Numbered from the stretch's first letter, positions 32,242 to 43,776 are shown. The stretch is DNA of 64,000 nt from Nannochloropsis oceanica (GCA_004519485.1 CP038122.1:310001-374000); one strand, 5' to 3'. Numbers and translations are program-made. Notes: generated by a model from the sequence alone, not told the origin.

Positions 32242-33309
32242 ATGGGTTTCGAAAAAGAAGTTCTGCAGGAAGGCACCGGCCCCGCCCCTACCAAAGGTAC
32301 GAAGGAGCTACGAAAGCTGATCTTCTAATGCGGTCTTTGCAGTGTGCGTGCGAGTTAGGAATGACGGCGCGTCGGAATGATGTGCGAGATAATATCTGTT
32401 TCTATGTGTCATTCGATTGATCTATAGACTAACCAGTTGTGCTTGTACTCCGCAAACTTTCCGCTGTCTCAGTCCTTCCTCTCTTCTTCCCTTTCCTCCC
32501 TGCCTTCCTCCCTCACTTTCATCAGGTTCGACCGTGACGGTCCACTGCGAAGGCCTCGGAAAGAATGGAGACTTGAACGTGCCGTTTTGGAGCACCAAGG
32601 GTATGTACGTGTGCGGTGGAAATCGACGAGGGGGGAAGGGGATAAAAGAATCTGAAAGGGGATCAAGGGGAAGAGAGGAGGAAAGAAGAAGGAACAGAAG
32701 GGGCGTCACTTGTCAACTTCTTGGGTGAAACACACACACATTCACACACACACATTCACACACACACACATTCGCACACACACGTACAGACCCGGGACAG
32801 ACGCCCTTTACTTTCAAGATCGGCATGGGGGGGGTAAGTGATACTTCTCGCCCTTGGTTTGTTCTTGCCTCGTTCTGCGTACTTTTCTCGATTTATCTCA
32901 TCCATAGTTTCACTTTCCTCTTCTCTACCACTGTGTACCTTTCCAATGTACTCTCGCGCTCCATGTCTCATATTTTTCTCATTCACGCTTCTTCTGTCTT
33001 CCCTCCCTCCTTCCGTCCCTCCTTTTCATAGGTGATCAAGGCATGGGATGAAGGTGTGATGACGATGAAGGTGGGAGAAAAATCCATCATCAAGGCCTCT
33101 CCCGATTACGCCTATGGCGCTGGAGGCTTCGCTGCCTGGGGTACGTGCATCATCTTCTTCCTGACGTGTTTTCCATGCCCACCTCCCAAGTCGCTTATTT
33201 CTCCCTCCCTCACTCCGTCCTTTCCTCCCTCCCTGCTTATTTCACACCAACAGGCATTCTGCCTAATTCCCCCTTGAACTTCGTGATCGAGGTTCTATCC
33301 GTCAACTAA
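32242..33309 (+). CDS. FKBP12: FKBP12-type peptidyl-prolyl cis-trans isomerase, plant-like
   Basis: Five short exons, 32242..32296, 32526..32600, 32790..32833, 33032..33140 and 33254..33309, all GT-AG with matching phases; 339 nt = 112 aa. Single FKBP domain, no targeting peptide, so cytosolic. Seen: TVTVHCEGLGK, FWSTKDPGQTPF, VIKAWDEGV (equivalent of the V55/I56/W59 drug-pocket floor), SPDYAYGAGGF, AWGILPNSPLNF and terminal IEVLSVN. The segments HC.G.GK.GDL, FWSTKD and GGF.AWGI.PNS are those of plant FKBP12, not animal FKBP12 (VHYTGML, FDSSRD, GHPGIIPP). Relative to human FKBP12, Tyr26 is Cys, Asp37 is Trp and His87 is Phe, while Trp59, Tyr82 and Phe99 are kept. Plant FKBP12s with such changes bind rapamycin poorly, so reduced drug binding is a reasonable inference. 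Confidence 0.96.
32730..32783. repeat. (CA)n compound microsatellite in FKBP12 intron 2
   Basis: Four CA blocks separated by TT/TTCG interruptions directly upstream of the exon 3 acceptor (CGTACAG|ACC). It replaces the usual polypyrimidine tract, so this acceptor is atypical. Confidence 0.9.
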
Positions 33310-34477
33310 ACTATGGCGCGAAAATGAGTGCAAAGGAGGCACGAAAAAGTAAAAAATTCAAACATTTCTAATTTTTCAAATATTGGCAACTGCCGAAGCT
33401 GAGTTGCTCCCTCAAGGCGCTGGTCCTGGCTTCCCAAATCAAGAATCAAAAATAAAAAAACTCAGACGAGAGGAGGAAAAGAAAGTGGAGGGAGTACGGT
33501 TTTAAGAAGAGTTAAGGTACGGAAGATAAAAATGTTTTGAGTGTTCTTGTAAGGCTGCGCTTCTTGCAAAATGAGGTCTGTTGTAATGGTTGTGGTGAGA
33601 CGAGAAAGCTCATGAAATAATGTGGGTTTGTGCCGACAGCTTTTTGACAGCAAGCCTTTCCCTCGCACCAACATCTATCGAAAGGGGAAGAACACGAGAG
33701 GAGAATAATGTTTTAGAACGAGGAAAAAAGAAGCCAAGAAAGAGGATGTGCGGCAACAAATGCTTGAGTAGCTTGAGTGGCTGGGGGGCTGCTAGCGCTT
33801 GCTCGTCCGATCTTTCTTTGATTTATTTTCAAGAAATGTCTCCCTTTTTCCCCATCGCTTCTTCTCCTCCCTTCCTCTTCTTCCGTACACCCTCAGATTT
33901 CCTGTGTAGCTTTCAGGGTTCATTTTTTTTTGTCGTTTTCCCTCGGCCTTGCTCGTTTTCCTCCTCGCATTTGTCACCTCCCTACTTCACATGAAAGACC
34001 GAACTTGTGCGACCACTGCCCTTCGTACAAGTGTCGCCTGCTGCCTCCGCTGCGGCTACTCCTGCTGCCGATGGTGATGATAATGATGATGATGGAGATG
34101 CTTTTCGTATTGCTGCTGTTCTTGATCTGCTGATATTAATGGTGTAAATTGTGCCTTCCGTCAACCTTTCCATCCTTCTTGACTACTTTCCTCTCTACTA
34201 TCATCTTTTCCTCCGCTTTCTTCCCTACATCATCTTCTCCCCTTTTTCCTTCTCTAACACCTTCTTCGTTCTTCTTCGTTCTTCTTCCATCAGCCACACA
34301 AGAACTCAACACACAGGGAGAATATCCGCAAATTCCTTTGTCACATTACACGCGTATGTCGTTATAAATTCATATATGGGTACATTTTTCTTTCCTTTCC
34401 ATTTCCGCTTCTGCTGCTCTTTCTGTCCCAGCATCTCTTCTTCTTCCTCCTCCACCACATCCTTCTTCTACTCCATC
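33310..34477. other. Tail-to-tail intergenic region, FKBP12 / coiled-coil gene
   Basis: 1.17 kb between converging stops. T/C-rich patches and an ATGATG repeat near 34072-34096; no supported gene. Confidence 0.5.
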
Positions 34478-35929
34478 TCACTTTTTCTTGCCCACTCCCC
34501 CCACAACCTTCTTCGCTGCCTCCTTCGGCGCTCCAACGGCAGGCAAACCTGCAAACGCTCCGCCCGTAAACGCAGCAGCAAGCTCCTTCTGCTTCTCCCT
34601 CCCTTCTGCCTCCTTCTCCTCCCACGTCGGTAATTGCTGTTCGAGCGCCTCGAGAAGCTGCGTGGCTGTACTAAGTACTTTTTGGCGGATTGCCGGCCCT
34701 TGTGACAGGAGAGCGGTCGTCTCGTCCATGACAGGAGAAGGGAAAGGACGTTGCTGCGGCTGCTGCAGGGAGGAAGAAGAGGATTTTCTTTTCCCTTTCG
34801 TCGTTAAAGCTGTTGCGGCGGCAGCGGCGACGGCTGCGGAGGCGGTCATGGCTGCATCTTCCCGAGCTTCCTCCTCTTTTCTCGCAGCCATCACCTTATT
34901 CTTGATCCCTCCCTCCCCCCCCTCATCCGCCATGACCTCCCTCTCCATACCTTCCCACTTGGCGAGGTCTTTTCTCAGCCTCCCCACTTCCTCTTCCAAC
35001 CCTTCGCATATCCTCCCTTCCTCCTCCCGCTGCTGTTTCAGCTTTTTCAGCATCTCCACCTCCTCCTTCTCTTCCTTCGCATCGCGGGCTAGGGCTGTGC
35101 CAAGTCGTTTCTCCACAATTTTTGCGTATTTTCCCATTTCTTGGGATAAATGGTTGTATTTGGTGGACAGCAAAATCCGTTCGACTTGCAAAGTGTCTGT
35201 TTCCATGACTCGAGTCGCGAGATAAAGCAGCTTGTCGGCGTCGCTGATGTCGGGAGAGAGGAGTGTCCGATCGGAGGGGGGAATGGCTTCGGAGTAATTG
35301 AGGCGGGGATATCGGACTGAGGTGGTGGTGGAGGAGGAAGAAGATTGTGATGGTGGTGGGTGGGAGGACTCCTGAGTCTTAGCACGTTTGTGGCCTTTCT
35401 TCTTCTCGTCCTCTGCTGCTGCTGCTGTTGCTGCTCCTCCCCCATGTCCATTCCGCCGTTGATTCTCCTTGTCTCCTCCCCTAGCTCCCGCTCCTGCTAA
35501 TGGTGCTGCTCCATCCTTCCCAACTCCACCCTTGCCCATAGCCTGCTGCTTTCGCTTTGCTGCTGCTGCTCCAGCGGAGGAAGAAGACTTGCCCGACGCC
35601 ACGGGTGTCGTCACGGTGGTGTGGGCCACGTCCTGGTGGAGGGGAGGGTGGGGAGGGAGGGTGAAGTGAGGGCGGGCATGTGAGAAAGCAGCCGGTAACG
35701 AGAGTGACCATGCATCCAAAAACTACAACCATCCCATTCAGCAGCAATATCACCACTCATTTCGCCGTGGTATGAAGGACAGGTGATAGACTGATCGTTA
35801 GTGAAGGGACATGGCCGGCTGATGATGATGATGAGGCGGCGGCCATACTCACGACCTACAAACAACACTCACCGCATAATCAATCGTGGCGCTACCCCCA
35901 CCCGCCACACTACTCTTGCCGTTCCGCAT
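34478..35929 (-). CDS. Unknown nuclear-looking coiled-coil protein
   Basis: Two exons, 35929..35873 (57 nt, MRNGKSSVAGGGSATIDYA) and 35632..34478, joined over a 240-bp intron (GCG|GTGAGT ... CCACCAG|GAC, phase 0), giving 403 aa. I do not recognise the family. Seen: an Ala/Ser/Lys-rich N-terminal third with a basic patch (KKKGHKRAKTQ) that could be a nuclear signal; a short conserved-looking block around residues 140-200 (VRYPRLNYSEAIPPSDRTL; DADKLLYLATRVMETDTLQ); a predicted coiled coil (RDAKEEKEEVEMLKKLKQQ ... EEEVGRLRKDLAKWEG); an Ala-run; and a second helical segment (IRQKVLSTATQLLEALEQ) before a basic tail (VVGGVGKKK). A kinetochore or other chromosome-associated coiled-coil role is possible but unsupported. 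First exon chosen because its frame and phase fit; a longer exon-2-only model lacks an ATG near the acceptor. Confidence 0.65.
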
Positions 35930-36390
35930 CGTTCGCTGGTCGCGGGTGTGCGCAAGGTTGTCGTGTTGCGACTTGTGTATGGGCGACGTCCAACACGGAG
36001 CTCTCCTTAGCACTGGGCTAAGGCAATGTCCTGTAACGCAATTGGGTATGAAGGATGGGAAAGAAAAGTGAAAAGGACTGACAGCACGTAAGAAACCAAT
36101 GCCCGCGCATGTACTCACAGTAAGCGTGGTGCTTACTCGGTGGCTTTCAAGCTCTTAGGTTTTGCGCCCGATGGTGGTTTTCTGCGGGCGGCGGGTTACT
36201 CACTTTCGATGCTGCTGTGTTTCTCCGCCTAGCTTCTAGGTCCTCAAGGGGACCTCTTCTCGCATCCCACACACTCCATGTCTACATACTGTACACAGGA
36301 ACACCGACGACGCCTGCACTGCGATTGAGTCCAGTCATCGCGGAAGAAACGAGGAAGGAACGCGGCAACGGGCAGCGACGAGCACTCATC
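35930..36390. promoter_or_regulatory. Divergent region, coiled-coil gene / SET-MYND gene
   Basis: 461 bp between two opposed start codons. The SET-MYND frame is open upstream to 36217 but only with a GTG, so 36217-36390 is treated as 5' UTR. No promoter element recognised. Confidence 0.45.
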
Positions 36391-37926
36391 ATGGCCCCTT
36401 CCCCACCGCCGGCCTGGCGAGTAATTCACACAGGGAGCAAAGGGCGATGCCTCGTCGCCTCTCGTGCCTTGCATTCTGGTACCGATGTGCTTGCCTGCTA
36501 TGCAGACGCCTGGGCTTTGTTTGAAAAGCAACGCGGCTCTCGGTGTGCCTACTGCTTACGAATGCCCGAGTGCGAGAAGGCCCTGCTTGTGTGCAACACC
36601 TGTGAGGCCTTTGCCTACTGTTCCCGCCACTGCCAAGAACAAGACTTATCAGAACACGAGTCTGAATGTGCTAGCATTGCCCATCTGGACAGGGTTCCAC
36701 CCCCTACAATGCTCATGACAGCGCGGCTGGTCCGCCGTGTGGGCGTCGAAGCCCTCACACGTCAAGACCCCGACAAGCGCTCCCTCTTCAGAGCCCTCCA
36801 GCAGCTCGTCCACCACACAGACAAGGCCTCGCCCGTCCGTCTAAAGCAATTTTTGTTTGCCGCTAATCAGATCTGTGGACTATTGGTTCTCCCTCCCGCC
36901 CCCGCAGACATGGCCACTATCGTCGCGAAGCTAGGTGGGCCTCGCTTTGTGGCCCGTTTACTCGCTCAAATTGGGTGCAACGCATTCACCATCACCGACG
37001 GGGACGCTGAAGTCCTGGGTGTCGGTCTCTTTCTTGGTGCGGTGTCCGCAAACCACTCTTGTGACCCCAATTGCCATCAGATATTCGAGGGTCCCTACAT
37101 CCGACTAAGGGCCTTGCGCCCCATTGCGCCTGGGGAGGAATTGACGATTGGCTACATTGACATCAGCAACACTCGTAAACTCCGGCAAGAGGCATTGCTG
37201 GAGGGATATGGCTTTGAATGCACCTGTTCGCGTTGTTCTTCTTTGGAAGAACAGTGGCGGGAGACGCAGGTCGTGGGTTGGGCGTGTCCGCGGCGAGGGT
37301 GTCTTGGGGCTTGCGTGGAGGAACCGCAGGGCGCTGCGTTGTTCCGTGCATGGCGTGCGACTAGAGATGGTATAGTTGAGTGCAACGAATCACGGGCACG
37401 CGTATGTACCGCTTGTGGGGCACGCTTGGAAGTGAATGAAGTACATAAACGGCAGGCAGACTTGGAGAAGGCGGAGCACCATAGACAGGAGTTTGACAGA
37501 CTCCTGGCGCATCGAGGCAGTCAAAAGGCCGATGCCCTGCGGGATGCACTCAAAGAAGCTGACAAGATCTGCGACGTGTATGCCCGGTGCTTGATTCCGC
37601 ACATCTCCCTCTGTAGGTACGAGTTCATGACGCGCCTCGTCGAAGAGTGCATCCAGTTGCAGGAGTTCGGCTTGATGATCAAGTACGGCGTGTTGAGCTC
37701 AGCAGGCCTGGAAGCTATCAGCCCACGCCATTCACCGGCATCCGCATATCTGTATGCAAATTTGGGAAAGGCCTTGTTGTATATCCACGAACCAGCACAG
37801 GCATTAACCTACCTATGCAAGGCGATGCAGAAGTTGGAGGCGTCGCACGGGCAAGATCACCACTACATGCGTGAGGTCGAAAGGTTGCTGATGGATGCGC
37901 AACACACAACTGGAAGAAAGAAGTAG
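36391..37926 (+). CDS. SET and MYND domain protein (SMYD-like lysine methyltransferase)
   Basis: Single exon, 511 aa from ATG 36391 (good context, ATCATGG). SMYD proteins methylate lysines on histones and other proteins, in nucleus and cytosol. Seen: an N-terminal SET half (GRCLVASRALHSGTDVLACY), the MYND zinc finger inserted into it (CAYCLRMPECEKALLVC ... CEAFAYCSRHCQEQDL ... HESEC), the catalytic SET half (GAVSANHSCDPNCHQIFEG, LRPIAPGEELTIGYID, with NHSC and the GYID tyrosine), the post-SET Cys cluster (FECTCSRCSS) and a second C-x2-C pair (ACPRRGC, CTACGA). The C-terminal part (PASAYLYANLGKALLYIHE ... AQALTYLCKAM) reads as TPR-like helices, as in SMYD1-3. All catalytic landmarks are present. 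Which SMYD subclass it belongs to, and its substrate, cannot be told. Confidence 0.93.
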   Translation: MAPSPPPAWRVIHTGSKGRCLVASRALHSGTDVLACYADAWALFEKQRGSRCAYCLRMPECEKALLVCNTCEAFAYCSRHCQEQDLSEHESECASIAHLDRVPPPTMLMTARLVRRVGVEALTRQDPDKRSLFRALQQLVHHTDKASPVRLKQFLFAANQICGLLVLPPAPADMATIVAKLGGPRFVARLLAQIGCNAFTITDGDAEVLGVGLFLGAVSANHSCDPNCHQIFEGPYIRLRALRPIAPGEELTIGYIDISNTRKLRQEALLEGYGFECTCSRCSSLEEQWRETQVVGWACPRRGCLGACVEEPQGAALFRAWRATRDGIVECNESRARVCTACGARLEVNEVHKRQADLEKAEHHRQEFDRLLAHRGSQKADALRDALKEADKICDVYARCLIPHISLCRYEFMTRLVEECIQLQEFGLMIKYGVLSSAGLEAISPRHSPASAYLYANLGKALLYIHEPAQALTYLCKAMQKLEASHGQDHHYMREVERLLMDAQHTTGRKK

Positions 37927-38657
37927 AGCGGAGGACATGTCAAATAGATGAATGCGAGCCGTGAGCTTTGAACGACGCAAAGATGTCTGTAACATGCCGG
38001 CACAAAGGACGGGGGACATTGGTAGAAATGCAGGAATTAGAATTTAACAACGAACAGTGGAGTAAGTTTTCAAAGTGACTGAAAATGGGATTAGCATGAG
38101 CATAAGTACATAAGCATTAATGTGAAATAAAAGTAAATGCTGTAAAAGTAACAACGAAAAGGATGGGGGACGGATTAGGAGGAGGTTAATTTTTGTGGCT
38201 CCACAAAAAGATAAAGTAGAAAAATCATTCACTCTTTGCAGTGCCGACGCTCCATACAGTACCGTGCTGTCCAGCGTCAGGCAATTTGTCTTCACAACGC
38301 CTTGGATCACGAATTGATCTTATCTTGTACCCCGGTGTAATAAATAAGACAGGCGCATGGGCCAGCTCGGGTTCGCATGGAACTCCGTGCTCGCCGAGAA
38401 CGCCAGAGAATTCCTTCTTCCATGCCATCCCCTCATACCCGTTTCCCCTCCGCGCCCAGTGCTACAAAGCTGTAGTTTCCGTGGTCGTTGTCGTCGATAG
38501 ACTGGTGCTAGCGTTGTTGCGTTCCTGCTTCTCCACTTACCCCCTACCCTTGCCTCTCCTCCCTTCCTCCTTCAAATAGTCACAGGCTCAAAGAACTTCT
38601 CCTCGCCCTGTCAACCAGCCCTCGCCTCCCCTCTCATCTACCACCAATCATTCAGCC
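37927..38657. other. Intergenic region, SET-MYND / proteasome alpha-5
   Basis: 730 bp between two plus-strand genes, presumably holding the PSMA5 promoter. T/C-rich stretch from about 38500 to the start codon. No gene supported. Confidence 0.5.
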
Positions 38658-39680
38658 ATGTTCCTAACCCGCAGCGAATACGACCGAGGGGTCAACACCT
38701 TCTCTCCCGAAGGCCGGTTGTTCCAAGTTGAGTACGCTATTGAGGCCATCAAGCTAGGGTCTACAGCCGTGGGGGTCTGCACCAAACATGGCGTCATCCT
38801 CGCTGTGGAAAAGCGCATTTCCTCGCCCCTGCTGGAACCGACGAGCGTGGAGAAGATTATGGAGGTTGATTCCCATATTGGTGCTGCCATGTCGGGCTTG
38901 ATGCCTGATGCCAGAACGTTGGTGGACCATGCTCGGGTGGAGGCGCAGAATCATCGATTTAGGTACTGTGAAGGGAGAAAAGGGTGGGGAGGAGAGAAAA
39001 CGTGCGCAAGGACTTGATGCGGGAAAGTCTCGTTGACGATGACGATGTTGAAATATGCCACTGGTTGAGGTGGTTGGTTTTCGGTCGCTCGCGCTCCCCT
39101 TTGACCCGATCCCTCCCTCCCTTCCTTCCTCCCTCCTCCCGCCTCTCCCGATAGTTACAACGAGCCTATCCGGGTGGAGGCCCTGACACAAGGCATATGT
39201 GACCTGGCCCTCAACTTCGCCGAAGATGGAGAAGAGAAGAAGATGAGCCGTCCCTTCGGTGTGGCGCTCTTGCTGGCTGGGTATGATGACAAGGGGCCCC
39301 AACTGTTTTTTTCGGACCCCTCCGGAACGTTTACTCAGTTCAAGGCCAAGGTATGCCTTTCTCGCCATCCCCCCTTCCTTCCCTCCTTCCCTCATCCCTT
39401 TTTCCTGCCTTTGATACGTGTGAAATTTCATCCTCCCTCTACCCCTTTCTCACCTTCGTAGGCGATTGGTTCGGGTTCGGAAGGCGCGCAAACGAATCTG
39501 CAAGAGAGCTACAGTGACTCCTTCACGCTAGAGGAGGCGGAAAATCTGGCCTTGTCGACATTGAAGCAAGTGATGGAGGAGAAGATTAGCGCCGACTACG
39601 TGGAGGTGGCGAGTGTAACGAAGGAGGGATTCAAGAGCTACGGGAAGGACGCACTGGACGCCATTCTGGCTAGGATCTAG
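38658..39680 (+). CDS. PSMA5: 20S proteasome subunit alpha type-5
   Basis: Three exons, 38658..38962, 39155..39350 and 39462..39680; introns of 192 and 111 bp, phases 2 and 0; 720 nt = 239 aa (human 241). Structural alpha-ring subunit that gates the proteolytic chamber. Seen: the alpha-subunit N-terminal signature ([20 protein letters not shown]), [28 protein letters not shown] (alpha-5 specific), [23 protein letters not shown] across intron 1, [12 protein letters not shown] at the start of exon 3 and [20 protein letters not shown]-terminal threonine is absent, as expected for an alpha subunit. Very secure. Confidence 0.98.
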
Positions 39681-40951
39681 GAGGGATGGAGGGAAGGTCG
39701 GGAGGAGGCGGTGGTGGAGAGGTAGTGGGAAGAATCATGAAGCGGGTTAAAGAAGAAAAAGATGACGAAGGGCTTTGGTGTCTGTCTTGCTTTTTGATGG
39801 AATGCATTTCTGTGCGGAAGGAGTGAGGGGAGGGGAAAGGAGTCAAGTGCGTCGTTTGTTTTCGTCGAGGTTTTGGAATAATGTGGTGTGGTGTATGTGG
39901 TAAGTATTCAAAATAGTGTCTTGGCGTCATTTCGTCTCGCCTCCTTTGTGGCGGTTGGTGAAGGGGAAGTACATTGAATTGTTTTTTCTCGCCTCGTGGG
40001 ACAGTAGGGCCTCGATTAGATGGGCCTGTGAAACTGTTATTCCCCTTGCTCAAATTTAGGGTGTCTTTCTTCTTTTTCTCCCATCTTTTTACATCCTCTT
40101 TCCATCCCTTAAAAAGAGAGGGAGGGAGGAATCGTCAGTGGCTGGATGCTTTTTTAAAGATTTTCTTCCTTTTACCCTTCAGTCTTGTCATCACTCAATA
40201 GATTATTTATTGCCGTTGTTTTTCTTCGATGCCAAATCTTCCTCGCTCTTTCGAATTTTGCAAGGAATTCATGGGAAGGAAGGTCATCCCTCCCTCCCTC
40301 CCTCCCTCTTCCTCGCTCTCCAGTCCTTTGCCCTCTCTCCCTCACCCACTTTTTCTCTCTTGTAAACATTTTTTTGTTTCTCTTCTTGCATAGGATATAT
40401 TTCTGCGTCTTGTCCCTTTTTAAATTTAATCTGCCTTGATGATACGTCCATGCTATCCCGGTCCTTTTTTTGCTTTTACCATTGTGCGTCTTATTCTGTG
40501 GAGGCCGCGATTGCTCGCACAGCTGCTTGCAAGTAGTGCTTGCTGCGGGTAGCAGTGGCTACACTAGACCTTGCATCTTCTCTCCCTTCTTTTATCTTGC
40601 TCTCTCTGCTCTTTGCCTACAATCATCTTTTTATCATTCTCAATTTAGCATGTACTTTCGTCCGACAAATGTTCGAAATTCTCTTTCCCCCTCTCCTGCC
40701 TCTTCCTCATGCAGCGACTGCGTCTGCTGCTGGTAATGTGCTCTTCTTGTCAGGGTTGATGTGAATGTTATAAATAAATTTTGATAAACCATAATTTTCG
40801 TTCCTCTCCTTTCCCACCCACCCATTCCCCTCGTGTCTTCGCTTTACACTGACGTATTATTTCAGTTCAGATCTATCCCTCATCCTCTCTTTCCTGCATG
40901 ACATCAGTTAAAAATGGCGGGGGAGGGAGAGAGGAGGAGGGGGAAATCTGC
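39681..40951. other. Tail-to-tail intergenic region, PSMA5 / F-box-cytochrome b5 gene
   Basis: 1.27 kb between converging stops; T-rich with a (TCCC)n tract at about 40289-40310. No supported gene. Confidence 0.5.
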
Positions 40952-42229
40952 TCAATACCTTCCCCCTTCTCCCTCTTCCATTTCCTCCTCCTCTTCCTCC
41001 ACTACCTTCGCATCTCCACAGCAAGACCACCAGCTCACCCACCCTCCGCCCAACACGTCAAACACCGCCCGCTTCCCCCCTCCATGCTCTCTCCCCGCCA
41101 CACCGCCACACCCTGCCCCCCCTCCCTCCTTCCCTCCTTCCCTACCTCCCACCCTCAGCCCCGGCAAGACAACCTCCTCCTGTGCCCCCAGGCCCCCCTC
41201 CACACAGGAGGGGGGCGAGGCAGGGATAGAGGCACACGACGCAAAGCCGAATTTTCGCTTTCCCTTCCCTATCTTCCTCCCCATCCTCTCCTTCCGCTTC
41301 AGCATCTTCAGCTGCTGCCGCTGCTCCTCGTCCTCGACCCCAACGCTTGCGCCTCCAATTGCGATGGGCGAGATCCACTCACTCACTTGCTGGAAAAATC
41401 CGTCCAGCTGCTGCTGCTGCTGCAGCTGCTGCTGCTGCAGATACTGAAAATACTGCTGCTCCTCCTGCTCTTCTGCAGTTGGTGTTGCCCTCCCTCCTAC
41501 ACCCAGCAACATCATCGCTGCTGCCTGCTCCGAAAGCCAGCCAGCCGCAGCCAGCCCTCCTCCTATTCCTCCCACACTCCTCTTCCTCCTCCTCTTCCTG
41601 CTCCCCGCCATTCCACTCATCCCTCCCTCCCTTCCTTCCTCGATCCCAGCCCTGCCCTCCGTCAGCCCCTCCCTCACGGACTGCAGCACGCACGCGTGTG
41701 TCCTCCCCACCGTCGCCGACAGAGGAGGGATGACGCAGAAGTCAGCCATCATGGCACGGGCCTGAGAGAGGGCGGGAAGGGCGGGGAAGTAGGGGAAGAA
41801 GGAAGATGTCAATATTACTATAATATATACATATATGTAAGGTAAAAAAAATCCTCCCTCTCTTCCCCCCGCTTGCCCTTCCTCCCTCACTCTCTCGCAC
41901 CATCATTCCCTCCTGTCTTCCTTCCTCCCGCCTCCCACCATCCCTTCACTCCCTGCCATTTTCTCCCTACCTGCACACTGTGTCCCACGTCCTCAAAAAA
42001 AGCAGTCGCGTCCCCTCCGGCATTAACCAAGATCGTCTCCCTGCTACCCGGATGTACATCCAAAAACGAGGTCAGGTCGTACACCCCCCCCTCTAGACCC
42101 ACAAGGCAGCTCTCCTCGGTGTTGTGTCCGGCCAGCAACCACCCCGTCCACTCTTCCTCAAAGACGCTGTAGAAAACCTTCCAGCTCGGGCACGACGGAG
42201 GGAGGAAGGGGGGAATGGAGGGTGAAAGA

Positions 42230-42261
<32 letters not shown>

Positions 42262-43776
42262 ATGATTACGGTGATCCTCTTGCTGGTACTCCCAGGTCTG
42301 CTGATGACCGAAACCTCCCTCCCTCTCCGTCCATCCCTCCACCCCCATTCCACCCACGCCCTCCATCCGACCCAAACACCCCTCCCCCTCCCTCCCCCCC
42401 TTCCTCCCCCTCTCCCTCCACTTCCTCAGCACACGTTGGACCAATTCACTTCCCCAAATGGACCCGAACCTTGCCTCCCACTTTCGCCTCCACACATCTT
42501 CCGCCTCCCCCAGCATCTGCCCCGCTTTACACACGCAACTCAACCGCAACAAATCTACCGGCTGCAAGAATGCCACAATATGCACCTGTACATCCTCAGG
42601 CATACGATGGCTTAAAAAAAGTGTGGGAGGAGAGCATTTTGCAGCTGCTGCTACTGCTGCTGCTGCTGCTGCTGCTGCCGCTGCCGCCGCCTCTGCTGAT
42701 GCTTCGGCTTCGTCTGCGTTTAAGGCAGCAGCAGCAACAGCAGCTGCAGCTTCGGCAGTCCTAGCAGCAGCTGCAGCAGTGGCTTCAGCTGCTGCTGCTG
42801 CTGCTGTGGCGGTACCTTCTGTCATCTTCCTCTCCACCACTTCCATCTCGTCCTCCTTCCCTTCCCCCCTCTCGTCCTCTTCCTCTTTCCACCATCGAAA
42901 AGGATTTTGCCCTCCAAGCATCGCCGCACATGGCGTCAACGGTCCTTCCCCTCCTTCCTTCCCCCCTCCCTCACCCTCGACCTCGCCCTCCATCATCATA
43001 CCTTGGAGAGACAAAAAGGCCCAGGCCCATTCCGCTTCTTCACCCTCGTTGATTATGGCGGCCAATATCTGCTGGAATTCCGTCAGGAGTTTGCTGGGGA
43101 AAGATTTTAGCTTTATTTTAAGACTGGCAGGGTCCACCGAGAGGGACGAGAGGGAGGACAGGCTGGTCAAATGGGTGAGGAGGGAGGAGAGGGGTAGGGA
43201 GGAAGTAGAGGAGGTGGAGGAGGAGGAGGTGGACGAGGAGGAGGTGTAGGAGGAGGAGGTGGAGGAGGAAGAAGTAGAAGAAGGGGGGGAGGGGGATTGC
43301 AAGCGGAGGGAGGCGGCGAGCCAGACCAATTGCTGCAGCGAGGCAGGGAGGGAGAGCGAACCCAAAGGAGGATGGGAAGGTTCTTGCTCTCCTTGCTCTT
43401 GCTGGTCCTGCTCTTGCCGTTGTTGCTGCTGTTCCTCCTCCTCCTGCTGATGTTGCTGCTGTTGCTGCTGCGTGGTGGTGGTGCTTGCGTCACCACTTGG
43501 TGGGATTACACCTGTCTCTCCTACGGCGGAGGGGGGAGGCCGAGGGAATTTGTGGTAGACACGGTTGCTGCTTAATTCTCGCCTGTAATATGTAATGGCT
43601 GAGAGGACTAAAAGCAATACCACTTCCCAGATGGTTTGCCGCGAGACGCCGGCGGAGCGCGCTGAGGCTGCGAGCTCGGTGAGGGCGTCGGCGTTGGCGA
43701 AGTAGGCCTTCATCATCCCGCCCCACAGCATGTTGGGGGGCAGGTCGGGCAGGGGGATGTGGAGGTCGATACCCAT
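40952..43776 (-). CDS. Membrane-anchored F-box / cytochrome b5-domain protein
   Basis: Two exons, 43776..41971 and 41761..40952, with a 209-bp intron (CAG|GTAGGG ... CTCTCAG|GCC, phase 0); 871 aa. Start at the first ATG (MGIDLHIPLPDLPP). Seen in order: one TM helix near residues 46-64 (TIWEVVLLLVLSAITYY); Q/E and S/T runs; a helical region; an Ala-rich run; an F-box at ~390-435 (PEDVQVHIVAFLQPVDLLRL, CVCKAGQMLGEAEDVWRRKW); and a cytochrome b5 heme domain at ~548-602 (GGVYDLTSFLDVHPGSRETI ... AFFEDVGHS) with both axial histidines (HPG and GHS). The second exon encodes a low-complexity tail with Q-rich and basic patches. F-box proteins recruit substrates to SCF ubiquitin ligases; cytochrome b5 binds heme. 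The combination suggests a heme- or redox-linked E3 adaptor on a membrane, which is inference. GREG repeats lie between the two domains. Confidence 0.85.

Noticed and set aside
36217-36390. N-terminal extension of the SET-MYND gene
   Set aside because: Begins with GTG; first ATG is 36391 in good context and the extension has no SMYD similarity.
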